DNA of 64,000 nt, taken from the NCBI GenBank assembly GCA_963921195.1, contig OY992540.1:177415896-177479895 (forward strand), written 5' to 3'. The translations under genes were made by a program, and so were the position numbers. Positions 21,842 through 32,059 of the stretch are shown one piece after another. Numbering within the stretch: the stretch's first letter is position 1; each line of letters opens with the position of its first letter. The stretch comes from Pegoplata infirma. Lineage: Eukaryota > Arthropoda > Insecta > Diptera > Anthomyiidae. The notes below the pieces were generated by a model, which was not told the origin of the DNA, made no database searches, and saw only the letters and a list, made by a program, of their open reading frames with translations.

Positions 21842-23434
21842 CACGCAAAAAAAAAATCTGTGTAAGATTGAGCAATCCTACTTGGTAAAACTTTTTTCAT
21901 ACTAAAAAAAAATTTTTAACAAAGTTTTGCTAAAATTATGCTTGTCGATGTTAAAGTAACATAATACATTTTTTATGTAAAATAACCAAGTAGCTTGCAC
22001 AATAACGCAAATTCCTTGCACAAAAATTTATCGAAAGAAAACAACAAAAAAACAAATACAGCCATTTTCATTTTGTATTTTTGTGTGCGTTGTTCGTTTA
22101 TTTTTTGTGTTATAAAAACGTAAAATGGAAATTGATAAATAAAATTAAAATAAATTAATAAATACAAATAAATAATTAGTTTTTTAAAAGATAAATAAAT
22201 GTAAGATAAAAGAATGCTAAAGTTAATTTTGCTTTCATCACTTAAAACACCATTCATTAAGAAAAACCAATGGAGTCCCAGACGTATGTTTCGATGAATA
22301 ACAAATGGAATTATTAAGTGAGTATACCCGAATTCCGAAGACACCAATAAGGCTTAATAGATTTTTAGTTAAAAATTAGTGTGTGGTAAAAATTTTCTAT
22401 TTTTACAGGGTACTGCTAAATACATTTTTGAAGCTATGGCGAATCCTTCACTACAATAAAGAGCGTGGACACCAGTCCTGCCTTTAGTTATAAAATTAAA
22501 ACCTAAAAGCGCAAAGCCAAGGGAATCCAGACCTGTTTTGATGAGTTACAAATGGAATGACAAAGTCAGTGTTCCTCCATACCAAGAGCACAGACTAATA
22601 CAGACTCGACATAAGTGACAGGTGTCAAAAAAGTATTCTTTAACCATATGGTTAATATTTTCAAAATATTCTACGAATAAGGTTAGAAAGAGAAAACTGA
22701 TATAACGCGCCATAAGAAAAATGGATGCCAGATCGGTTTTTGTTGTTTCACTCACTCCTAAGTCGTAGAAAGTGTTGCCATGTTAGCGTAAAACGGACTA
22801 AAACCCGCTGTGTTTTCTCCCAAAATCGCTTAGTTTTTCCCCATTTTTTCTTGTAAAACTCTACTGTCGAGTCTGTATTTAGTCTGTGCCAAGAGATCAA
22901 TGGGGTTAACTAGTTTTTTAAATTAAAAAGTTATGTTTTGTAATAATTTTCTATTTTTACAGGATGCTTTTAAATAAATTCGTGAAGCTATAGCGGATCC
23001 TTCACTTCAAGAAAAAGCGTAGGCAGCAGTCACGGGCGAAAATTGTACATAAAGGGTCAGTTGGTCGGTGGTAAATAAAATCCTACACAACATTTATTAT
23101 ATTAATATGGATTTATTCTGTGAAAATTTTTAAATTCAACAAATATACAAATTTTTACAAAAATTTTATAGAAAATTTATTTTAGCATAAATGTGGTAGT
23201 TTTTATCATTATTTTTAGTCACCTTTTCTAATAATTTTGGTATATTTCATCATATTTCTTTTGGTATATTTTACCAAGTTTTTGCTTAAATAGCATTAGC
23301 ATTTTCATCAAAAATTTTTACATAAGTGTTTTGGCTAAATTACGAAAACTACTTCGTCGGTTGTAGTTTTAGCATATTTTTGGTAAAATTATGCCAGATT
23401 TTTGCTCACTCCGACACAAGTTTTTTTTTGCGTG
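21842..23434 (+). mobile_element. Inner D element inserted in the outer D
   Basis: CACGCAAAAAAAAAATCTGT...TTTTTTTTTGCGTG with TA on each side (21840-21841 and 23435-23436), in the same orientation as the outer copy. Removal restores the D sequence TCACTACAATAAAGAGCG. It holds two exon-like blocks with GTAAGT-type and TTTTTACAG-type junctions and a complete E element. Confidence 0.8.
22589..22888 (+). mobile_element. E element, complete 300-bp copy with 7-bp duplication
   Basis: CACAGACTAATACAG...AGTCTGTG, exactly 300 bp, flanked by CCAAGAG (22582-22588 and 22889-22895). Other D copies show the empty site (AACAAGAGACCAATGG), confirming this as the insertion point. Confidence 0.85.
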
Positions 23435-23814
23435 TACAATAAAGAGCGTGGGCACCAGTCCTGCCTTTAGTTATAGAATTAAAAACGCAAAGCCAAGGGA
23501 GTCCAGACCTGTTTTGATGAGTTACAAATGGAATGACCAAGTAAGTGTTCCTCCATAACAAGAGACCAATGGGGTTTACCAGTTTTTTAAACTAAAAATT
23601 TATGTTTTGTAATAATTTTCTATTTTTACAGGATGCTTTTAAATAAATTCGTGAAGCTATAGCGGATCCTTCACTTCAAGAAAAAGCGTAGGCAGCAGTC
23701 ACTGGAGAAAATTGTACATAAAGGGTCAGTTGGTCGGTGGTAAATTAAATTCTACACAACATTTATTATATTAATATGGATTTATTCTGTGAAAATTTTA
23801 AATTCAATAAATAT

Positions 23815-25762
23815 GGGGCATTCCATGTGAAATCGGACACTTTGAAAAACTTTTTTTTTAGATTTTCCCAATTTGTTTACAGTTTTTAGTACCCTTCGAA
23901 AACTCCTTCGTGGTAAATTTTCAGATTTTTTTGATGACTCGTGCAAAAGATATCGAATTTTTAAAAATTGGTAGTTTGTTCCTTTACTCAAACTTCTTTT
24001 AATTATAACTTCTTCAATAATGGTCCAAATTTCAAATTTTTTTTTCCAAAATTTTTGTTTTTTTACGTACTTTTTAAAAAAAAATCCCAAAAAATTCTTA
24101 AAAGCGCTCTAGTATGCGATTTTTAAGTTTTAAAATTTAAATCTCATTTTTGAAAATGTTTGTACTCTTCGATTTTTTTGAAATTTTTTTGTGTAAAACT
24201 TCAATCAATTCTACAAATTTTTTGCCCAGGAGGATCGTGGGATAACGGTTATTACTATTTTTTTAAATTTTTTGAAAAAATTTTATTGTAATTTTCCAAT
24301 CTTAAAATCATTTCTACTGCTCCAATGGTGCGTCATAGAGGGGTCCTTTATAAAACCGACCCCCATTAATTTTTACGTCTTAACATTTCTTTGGAACAAA
24401 CTTATACCCTATCTCCAATTTCTAAGGGGGCTCCCACACAAAACGACATTTTTTAAAATTTGTTCCAACCGCTCTAACTGCCCTAATAGTGCCCTTAGAG
24501 CAACAATATGTATGACCGACCCACAATATTTTTTTAGTCCAAACATTTTTTCTCAACACACCTACCCTCTATCTTTAACTGTTAAGGTGGTGCCCATACA
24601 ATTTTTTTTATTTTTTGTAAATTTGTTTTATTTAATCAGCTTCTGACGGTCCAATGGTGCGTCCGAGAGGGGTCATTAGTGAGACCGACCCCCATTTATT
24701 TTTACCCTTCAACATTTTTTCAAAATATACCTACGCCCTATCTCCACTCCCTAAGTAGGCTCCCATACAAAATTACATTTTTATAAAATTTGCTCCAACT
24801 GTTATTTGTATGGGAGCCTACTTAGGGAGTGGAGATAGGGCGTAGGTATGTTTTCAAAAAATGTTGTAGGGTAAAAATAAATGGGGGTCGGTCTCACTAA
24901 TGACCCCTCTCGGACGCATCATTGGGCCGGTAGAAGCTGATGAAATAAAACAAATTTACAAAAAATAAAAAAAATTGTATGGGGATCACCTTAACAGTTA
25001 AAGATAGAGGGTAGGTGTGTTGAGAAAAAATGTTTGGACTAAAAAAATATTGTGGGTCGGTCATACATATTGTTGCTCTAAGGGCACTATTAGGGCAGTT
25101 AGAGCGGTTGGAACAAATTTTAAAAAATGTCGTTTTGTGTGGGAGCCCCCTTAGAAATTGGAGATAGGGTATAAGTTTGTTCCAAAGAAATGTTAAGACG
25201 TAAAAATTAATGGGGGTCGGTTTTATAAAGGACCCCTCTATGACGCACCATTGGAGCAGTAGAAATGATTTTAAGATTGGAAAATTACAATAAAATTTTT
25301 TCAAAAAATTTAAAAAAATAGTAATAATCGTTATCCCACGATCCTCCTGGGCAAAACATTTGTAGAATTGATAGAAGTTTTACACAAAAAAATTTCAAAA
25401 AAATCGAAGAGTACAAACATTTTTAAAAATGAGATTTAAATTTTAAAACTTAAAAATCGCATACTAGAGCGCTTTTAAGAATTTTTTGGGATTTTTTTTT
25501 AAAAAGTACGTAAAAAAACAAAAATTTTGGAAAAAAAAATTTGAAATTTGGACCATTATTGAAGAAGTTATAATTAAAAGAAGTTTGAGTAAAGGAACAA
25601 ACTACCAATTTTTAAAAATCCGATATCTTTTGAACGGGTCATCAAAAAAATCTGAAAATTTTCCACGAAGGAGTTTTCGAAGGGTACTAGAAACTGTAAA
25701 CAAATTGGGAAAATCTAAAAAAAAAAGTTTTTCAAAGTGTCCGATTTCACATGGAATGCCCC
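23815..25762. mobile_element. 1.95-kb palindromic foldback element F
   Basis: Begins GGGGCATTCCATGTGAAATC and ends with its exact reverse complement, flanked by ATAT (23811-23814 and 25763-25766). The two arms of about 950 bp mirror each other nearly base for base around a short unpaired centre near 24775-24810. The 124- and 135-aa open frames at 24272-24646 (+) and 24897-25304 (-) are the same sequence read from each arm and match no motif I know, so they are not called as genes. Transcription would yield a very long hairpin RNA. Confidence 0.8.
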
Positions 25763-26088
25763 ATATACAAATTTTTACAAAAATTTACTAGAAAATTTAT
25801 TTTAGCATAAATATGCTAATTTTTAGCATTATTTTTAGTCACCTTTTCTAATCAGTTTGGTATATTTCACCGTATTTCTTTTGGTATATTTTACCAAGTT
25901 TTTGCTTAAATAGCATTAGCATTTTCTTCAAAAATTTTTACATAAGCGTTTTGGCTAAATTACGAAAACTACTTCGTCGGTTGTAGTTTTAGCATATTTT
26001 TGGTAAAATTATGCCAGATTTTTGTTCACTCCGACACAGATTTTTTTTTGCGTGTACTGTCGAGTCTGTTTATAGTCTGTGGTATTAG

Positions 26089-26388
26089 CACAGACTAATA
26101 CAGACTCGACATAAGTGACAGGTGTCAAAAAAGTTTTCTTTAACCATATGGTTAATATTTTCAAATTATTCTACGAATTAGGTTAGAAAGAGAAAACTGA
26201 TATAACGCGCCATAAGAAAAATGGATGCCAGATCGGTTTTTGTTGTTTCACTCACTCCTAAGTCGTAGAAAGTGTTGCCATGTTAGCGTAAAACGGACTA
26301 AAAACCGCTGTGTTTTCTCCTAAAATCGCTTAGTTTTTCCCCATTTTTTCTTATAAAACTCTACTGTCGAGTCTGTATTTAGTCTGTG
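26089..26388 (+). mobile_element. E element, complete 300-bp copy, GTATTAG duplication
   Basis: Same ends as the copy at 22589, flanked by GTATTAG (26082-26088 and 26389-26395). This second independent 7-bp duplication fixes the target length of the family. Confidence 0.85.
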
Positions 26389-26826
26389 GTATTAGTTTGT
26401 GCCCTAAGCACAGACTAATACAGACTCGACAAATATGACAGTTGTCAAAAAAGTATTTTTTAACCATATGGTTAATGTTTTCAAATTATTCTACGAATTA
26501 GGTTAGAAAGAGAAAACTGATATAACGCGCCATAAGAAAAATTGTTGCCAGATCGGTTTTTGTTGTTTCACTCACTCCTAAGTCGTAGAAAGTGTTGCCA
26601 TATTAGCGTAAAACGGACTAAAAACCGCTGTGTTTTCTCCTAAAATCGCTTAGTTTTTCCCCATTTTTGCTTATAAAACTCTACGCGCAAAAAAAATCTG
26701 TGTCGGAGTGAGCAAAAATCTGGCATAATTTTACCAAAAATATGCTAAAACTACACTCAACCAAAAATCATTGTATTCCCAAAGAAAATCGTTGTAAATT
26801 CAACAGAAATCATTGTTGATTTTGAC

Positions 26827-27234
26827 CAGTGACGGTCCGTGAAGTTGTCACTGGGTGTTCTCTACTTATTTAAAATATAAAAATTATGTATATAAAATAC
26901 GTTTTTCTGGACGTAACACGTTCCCGTGATAGACAAAGCCTCAGTTTTAATTTTTTTTTATTGACATGCATCCAAAATTAATTTTTGTGCTCCATTTATT
27001 TGCGAAATAATGTTTTTTGTTAATTGTCGATGTGGTGAGGCAACAAAATGACAATAAAATAGAATTTGGGCTGCATCTCATTTAAAAATATACAAAACTA
27101 GTAATATCCCATCTTTACCTATCTCGGGAATGCGTTAGGTCCAGGAAAACATGAATTTTATACTTAAATTTTCTGTTTTTATAAATTAGAGAACACCCAG
27201 TGACAACTTCACGGACCGTCACTGATTTTGACCC
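26827..27234. mobile_element. 408-bp hAT-like MITE G
   Basis: Terminal inverted repeats CAGTGACGGTCCGTGAAGTT / AACTTCACGGACCGTCACTG and 8-bp duplications ATTTTGAC (26819-26826 and 27235-27242). The CAGTG tip and 8-bp target are classical hAT features. The intact X sequence at 31953 shows the empty site. Confidence 0.8.
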
Positions 27235-27577
27235 TACAAATATTTATGTTGATTTCAACAAAAATTGTTGTCAGTTTTTGTAAAAGTTGATCAACTCGTT
27301 TTTTGTTAATCAACTCGTATTTTATGTAAATTCAACTCATATTTTTGTTAATATAAGAAATTTTATTATTAAAAAAAAGCTTGTTGTTATTTGTAAATAT
27401 TCTTTTATTAAGTATAAATCACAATATTTTTTTTTATTTCCGGCTTTTTAAGCTGCAATATTTGAAGATTTTCACACACACTTCGTTTATTCATGATATG
27501 CACTCATAAGACATTCTCCAGTTTTCTGATGATACCAAACAAAATCCTTAAAAAAAAAACAAAAAAGTTTTAATATA

Positions 27578-28336
27578 CACTCATAGAAATATCTTAGTAG
27601 AAAAATTAGTAAACCCATTGTAGATCAAGTTTTACAGAATTTAACAAAAATCAATGTTGATATTACAAAATTCAATAGTTGAAAAATACATTGTTGGAAA
27701 AAAATTGTATAAAATATAAGTACATGAAATGTGCAACACTGTTTTTGCTGATCGCCATTTGTAAATTTTTGTTGTCTTGTACAGAAGGCATGTTTCTCAA
27801 AAAAAATCTTTTTTATTAGAAAATATTTGGTGAGTAATTAAATATATTTGTTATTTAATTCATTAATAAAGCAATTTTTTATTTTTTTAGCAATTTGTGA
27901 TTTGGAATCTTTCTAAAAACTCTAGAAGCTATTCACGTAAAATGATTGCCGACAGCAAAACAACAGCGAAATACATCACAGTCCAAGGAAACAAACAAAA
28001 TCATCTAAAAACAAAATAAGTTTATGTGAAAATAATGAGTTAATGAAAACCACGAAAAAATATTTTGAAAATATTCCATTAAATAAAATAACATTTACAA
28101 CAAAAATAAGAATTTCATTTTAATAAATAAAATTGCATGAATATACAAAACAAAACGATTATGATTAACAAAAATATGAATAGAACCAACAAAAATACGA
28201 GTTAATCAGCTTTTACAAAAACTGACAACAAATAATGTTGAAATCAACATAAATATTTGTAGGGTCAAAATCAACAATGATTTCTGTTGAATTTACTACG
28301 ATTTTCTTTGGGAATACAATGATTTTTGGTTGAGTG
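27578..28336 (-). mobile_element. Smaller X element inserted in reverse inside X1
   Basis: It carries the right end of X at its left (CACTCATAGAAATATC) and the left end of X at its right (GATTTTTGGTTGAGTG), with TA on both sides (27576-27577 and 28337-28338). Copy 2 of X at 53040 shows the uninterrupted sequence TTTTAATATAGTATGAATAC. It is an internally deleted X of 759 bp that jumped into a longer X. Confidence 0.75.
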
Positions 28337-28664
28337 TAGTATGAATACATAAAGTAATCAATGTATTTTTTTACTTACCAAATATTTACAAATCAGATCC
28401 TATTTTTATTTATTTTTATAATATTAAATATTTTTATAAAAAAACAAACACATAAAATAATTTTATAAGAGATAAACACGATTCACATTGCTACCAACTC
28501 ACTCGTCACTCGTTAATAATAAAAAAAATGAACGAACAGGGTTGTTTTTTCTATTTTGATTTATCTATTGAATTCTGTATAAGCGTTGTAAAAAGTTGAT
28601 TCAACTTTACTGATTATTCAACGATATCAACATTAATTTTTGTTGAATACGGCATTATTCTGTA

Positions 28665-28818
28665 AAGGTACCTACAGACGACGCAATATTATGTACAATA
28701 TGCAATTATATTGATCGTGTGTGGGTTAGATTGACCATTGTACAATCGTCAATCTAACCCACACACGATCAATATAATTGCATATTGTACATAATATTGC
28801 GTCGTCTGTACATACCTT
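28665..28818. mobile_element. 154-bp palindromic MITE H, copy 1
   Basis: AAGGTACCTACAGACGACGC is mirrored by GCGTCGTCTGTACATACCTT, with arms of about 70 bp. The same element recurs at 52866-53019. Confidence 0.75.
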
Positions 28819-29147
28819 AAAACTTGATCTACAATGGGTTTACTAATTTTTCTACTAAGATATTTCTATGAGTGTACAACCGACGAAGTAGTTTTCGTAA
28901 TTTAGCCAAAACGCTCCATAAGTAACATCATTCATTTTTTATGTAAAATTACCAAGTAACATGCAAAATAACTCAAATTACTTGCAAAAAAAATTATCAA
29001 AAGAAAACAGAAAAAAACAAATAAAGACCGCCATTTTCATTTTGTATTTTAGTGTGCGTCGTTCGTTTATTTTTTGTGTTATAAAAACGTGAAAAGGAAA
29101 TTGATAAATAAAATTAAAATAAATTAATAAATTAAAATAAAGAATTA

Positions 29148-29385
29148 TGTGGTTATTCATAAAACCTAAAATATATTTAAAGTAGGTTTATTTGACAGAT
29201 ATTGCAGGAACAATTGCCAAATAAACCTACAATAAGTCTGTTATAAGTATTATGAATAAGAGACCTAGGCTTTTATTCATAATACTTAGAGTAGACTTAT
29301 TATAGGTTTATTTGACAAATATGCCTGCAATATCTGTCAAATAAACCTACTTTAGTTATATTTCAGTTTTTATGAATAACCATCC
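29148..29385. mobile_element. 238-bp palindromic MITE I
   Basis: TGTGGTTATTCATAAAA is mirrored near the right end by TTTTTATGAATAACCAT, and TA flanks both sides (29146-29147 and 29386-29387) within D. Inside, a second inverted pair around TAAGTATTATGAATAA gives a double-hairpin structure. Confidence 0.65.
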
Positions 29386-29427
29386 TAGTTTTTAAAAGAT
29401 AAATAAATGTAAGATAAAAGAATGCTA

Positions 29428-30498
29428 CACTCAAAAAAGTATGTCGGTAAAATCTACTACAAAAGACAGTTGTTTTGACTACATTTTGTTGTTGAAAAGG
29501 CGTCCACTACACATTACGGTAAAAACAACTGAATATGTTGTTGTTTTTAACTATTGATTTTTAACTACAAAATGTAGTAAAAACTACTACAAAAGACGGT
29601 ATACAGTTGTTTTTACTATACTTGCCAGAAATTTTATTTAAAAAATTTCTTAAACGTTTAAGTGATTGATTTTTATTTATTTAAAAAGCAATACATTTCA
29701 GTTGGTTGTATAGAATTTCAACATGAAATTAAAATTTTTTGGTGTATTTATCTGGAATTATAGAAGAAAAAAATTATATTAATAAAATGTTAAACAAAAT
29801 AAATTGATTGTATTTACCTTTATTTTTTTAATAGTTCATTTCAAATTTTCACCGCTACTGATCAAAATTTGTCTGGAATAAAAAAAAACAAAATGCTTTG
29901 GCAAAATTGATTTATAAAAAAAAGAATTAATTTTCAATGTTTCAAAAAAGTATGTACCTGTTCTGTTGTGTATACAAAGAAAAGAAAGATGGCACGCTCA
30001 TAAGAAAACAAGACACTGCATACATTGTATTTTGTTTTTTTCCGATTGGTTTTTACACACGCTTATGTGAGCGCTATATTATACACACTTGTTATCTCAT
30101 TTATCCACTTATTTTCTTTCGCTCAAGAATATTTTTCCAAAAACATATTTTTTGTTATAATTAAATTTAATAAATTGTAATTTAATTTATTTAGATATTA
30201 TTTATTTGGTATAAAAATAATTCCATCCGCCTCCCGCACGACTAACTCGCTCGACACATTCGTTTGCAATAAAAATTTCTAGAAAAAAACGAGTTTTAGA
30301 AAAAAACTAAGAACAACTACATAAATCAACTATTGCTACAGTGTAGTATATTTTTTGTAGTTATTTTTTGAAACTACTACAAAAAAAGTTGTTTGAGATT
30401 TTTTCATACAAAAACGACCGAAATTGTAGTTAAAAACAACAGCTACTACTTACTACACAAACGACCGTCATGTAGTAACTGCAATAATTTTCTGAGTG
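29428..30498. mobile_element. TA-targeting element Y (1071 bp)
   Basis: Ends CACTCAAAAAAG / TTTTCTGAGTG with TA duplications (29426-29427 and 30499-30500). The empty site AATGCTAAAGTTAATTTT is seen at about 22216. It shares its CACTCA tip and target with X, but its interior is different (ACTACAAAAGACGG motifs near both ends). The frame at 29937-30164 is short and anonymous. Confidence 0.75.
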
Positions 30499-31423
30499 TA
30501 AAGTTAATTTTGCTTTCATCACTTAAAACACCATTCATTAAGAAAAACGAATGGAGTCCCAGACGTATGTTTCGATGAATAACAAATGGAATGATAAAGT
30601 GAGTATACCCAAATTCCGAAGACACCAATAAGGTTTAATAGATTTTTAGTTAAAAATTAGTGTTTGGTAATAATTTTCTATTTTTACAGGGTACTGCTAA
30701 ATACATTTTTGAAGCTATGGTTAATCCTTCACTACAATAAAGAGCGTGGACACCAGTCCTGCCTTTAGTTATAAAATTAAAACCTAAAAACGCAAAGCCA
30801 AGGGAGTCCAGACCTGTTTTGATGAGTTACAAATGGAATGACAAAGTAAGTGCTCCTCCTTAACAAGAGACCAATGGGGTTTACCAATTTTTTAAATTAA
30901 AAATTTATGTTTTGTAATAATTTTCTATTTTTAAGGATGCTTGTAAATAAATTCGTGAAACTATAGCGTATCCTTTACTTCAAGAAGTGTAGGCAGCAGT
31001 CACTCGAGAAAATTGTACAAAAAGGGTCAGTTGGTCGGTGGTAAATTAAATCCTACACAACATTTATTATTTTAATATGGATTTATTTTGTGAAAATTTT
31101 AAATTCAAGAAATATACAAATTTTTACAAAAATTTATTGAAAATTTATTTTAGCATAAATGTGGTAATTTTTAGCATTATTTTTAGTCATCTTTTCTAAT
31201 AATTTTGGTATATTTCACCATATCTCTTTTGGTATATTTTACCAAATTTTTACTTAAATAGCATTAGCATTTTCTTCAAAATTTTTTACATAAGCGTTTT
31301 GGCTAAATTACGAAAACTTCTTCGTCGGTTGTAGTTTTAGCATATTTTTGGTAAAATTATGCCAGATTTTTGCTCACTCCGACACAGATTTTTTTTTGCG
31401 TGTACTGTCGAGTCTGTATTTAC

Positions 31424-31675
31424 ATTTTTTTAAACATGTTTAAGTACTAAACATGTTTATGTACCTTAACAAGTTTAAATTTAAACATGTTTAAGTGGTT
31501 AAACACGTTTAAAAAAATGAATGCGAACTTGGTATAATACCAAATTCGCATTCATTTTTTTAAACATGTTTATGCACTTAAACATGTTTATGTACCTTAA
31601 CAAGTTTAAATTTAAACATGTTTAAGTGGTTAAACATGTTTAAAAAAATGAATGCGAATTTGGTATAATACACGG
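31424..31675. repeat. Array of AAACATGTTT palindromes in a twofold repeat
   Basis: Two direct units of about 125 bp, each with several AAACATGTTT decamers (seven perfect and one AAACACGTTT in total), a TTTAAATTTAAA palindrome, and a GAATGCGAA(C/T)TTGGTATAATAC tail. The first tail is also mirrored (GGTATTATACCAA), so the block is both tandem and palindromic. Confidence 0.7.
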
Positions 31676-32059
31676 TCTAGATTAGCAACTTCCACTTCTA
31701 TCGTACATCAAAATCGATAGAAAGCACTGTCATTGCTAATGCGGACAGTCTTGTAAATGATAGTAAGCAATTTCATTTTTCTTTTGGAGATTGTTTGTTC
31801 CCGCTTTTGTTAGCGTCTTCTTTTGTTTATCATGAAAAACGAATGTCAAATGAAAAATGACTACTCATTTTAACACTTGATTGCGAGCAATCTACACTCA
31901 ACCAAAAATCATTGTATTCCCAAAGAAAATCGCTGTAAATTCAACAGAAATCATTGTTGATTTTGACCCTACAAATATTTATGTTGATTTCAATAAAAAT
32001 TATTAGTGGTTTTCACCCTTGATAGAAAACAAAAAAAGAATCGGAGAAATGAAAAAAAC

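Larger units (their letters stand above)
21223..26054 (+). mobile_element. Outer D element carrying three nested insertions
   Basis: Ends CACGCAAAAAAAAAATCTGT / TTTTTTTTTGCGTG with TA duplications (21221-21222 and 26055-26056). Inside are a second D (21842-23434) and a 1.95-kb palindrome (23815-25762). The inner D carries an E. Without insertions, D would be about 1.3 kb. No open frame encodes a transposase, so it depends on proteins supplied from elsewhere. Confidence 0.75.
20948..26080 (+). mobile_element. E element split by a nested D element
   Basis: The first 273 bp of E (20948-21220) and its tail CTGTCGAGTCTG (from 26057) are separated by the 4.8-kb D element at 21223-26054. Both parts lie in the same orientation and join at the TA that D duplicated, so E was here first. 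Confidence 0.7.
26754..28874 (+). mobile_element. TA-targeting element X, copy 1
   Basis: Starts CACTCAACCAAAAATCATTG and ends GATATTTCTATGAGTG, flanked by TA (26752-26753 and 28875-28876) within D. Only the outermost bases CACTCA / TGAGTG are inverted repeats. It contains a hAT MITE, a reversed smaller X and a 154-bp palindrome. No coding capacity. Confidence 0.75.
26684..31402. mobile_element. D element copy 4, rearranged and loaded with insertions
   Basis: TA duplications at 26682-26683 and 31403-31404. The left tip is mutated to CGCGCAAAAA; the right tip is TTTTTTTTGCGTG. Both ends carry the CGGAGTGAGC-type subterminal sequence, whereas other D copies have two different ends, so this copy is a recombinant or internally rearranged. 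It contains X1, element I and element Y. Confidence 0.65.
26409..31420 (+). mobile_element. E element split by the third D element
   Basis: The first 273 bp of E are at 26409-26681. The tail CTGTCGAGTCTGTATTTA resumes at 31405, and the last bases are missing where the AAACATGTTT array begins. The 4.7-kb insertion between them is D copy 4. Confidence 0.7.

Noticed and set aside
24272..25304. Two similar 124- and 135-aa frames on opposite strands
   Set aside because: They are the same sequence read from the two arms of palindrome F and carry no domain; the openness follows from the repeat's composition.
26754..28874. Two partly overlapping transposons (ends interleaved)
   Set aside because: Comparison with X copy 2 shows one X with a reversed, shorter X inside; TA duplications fit nesting.
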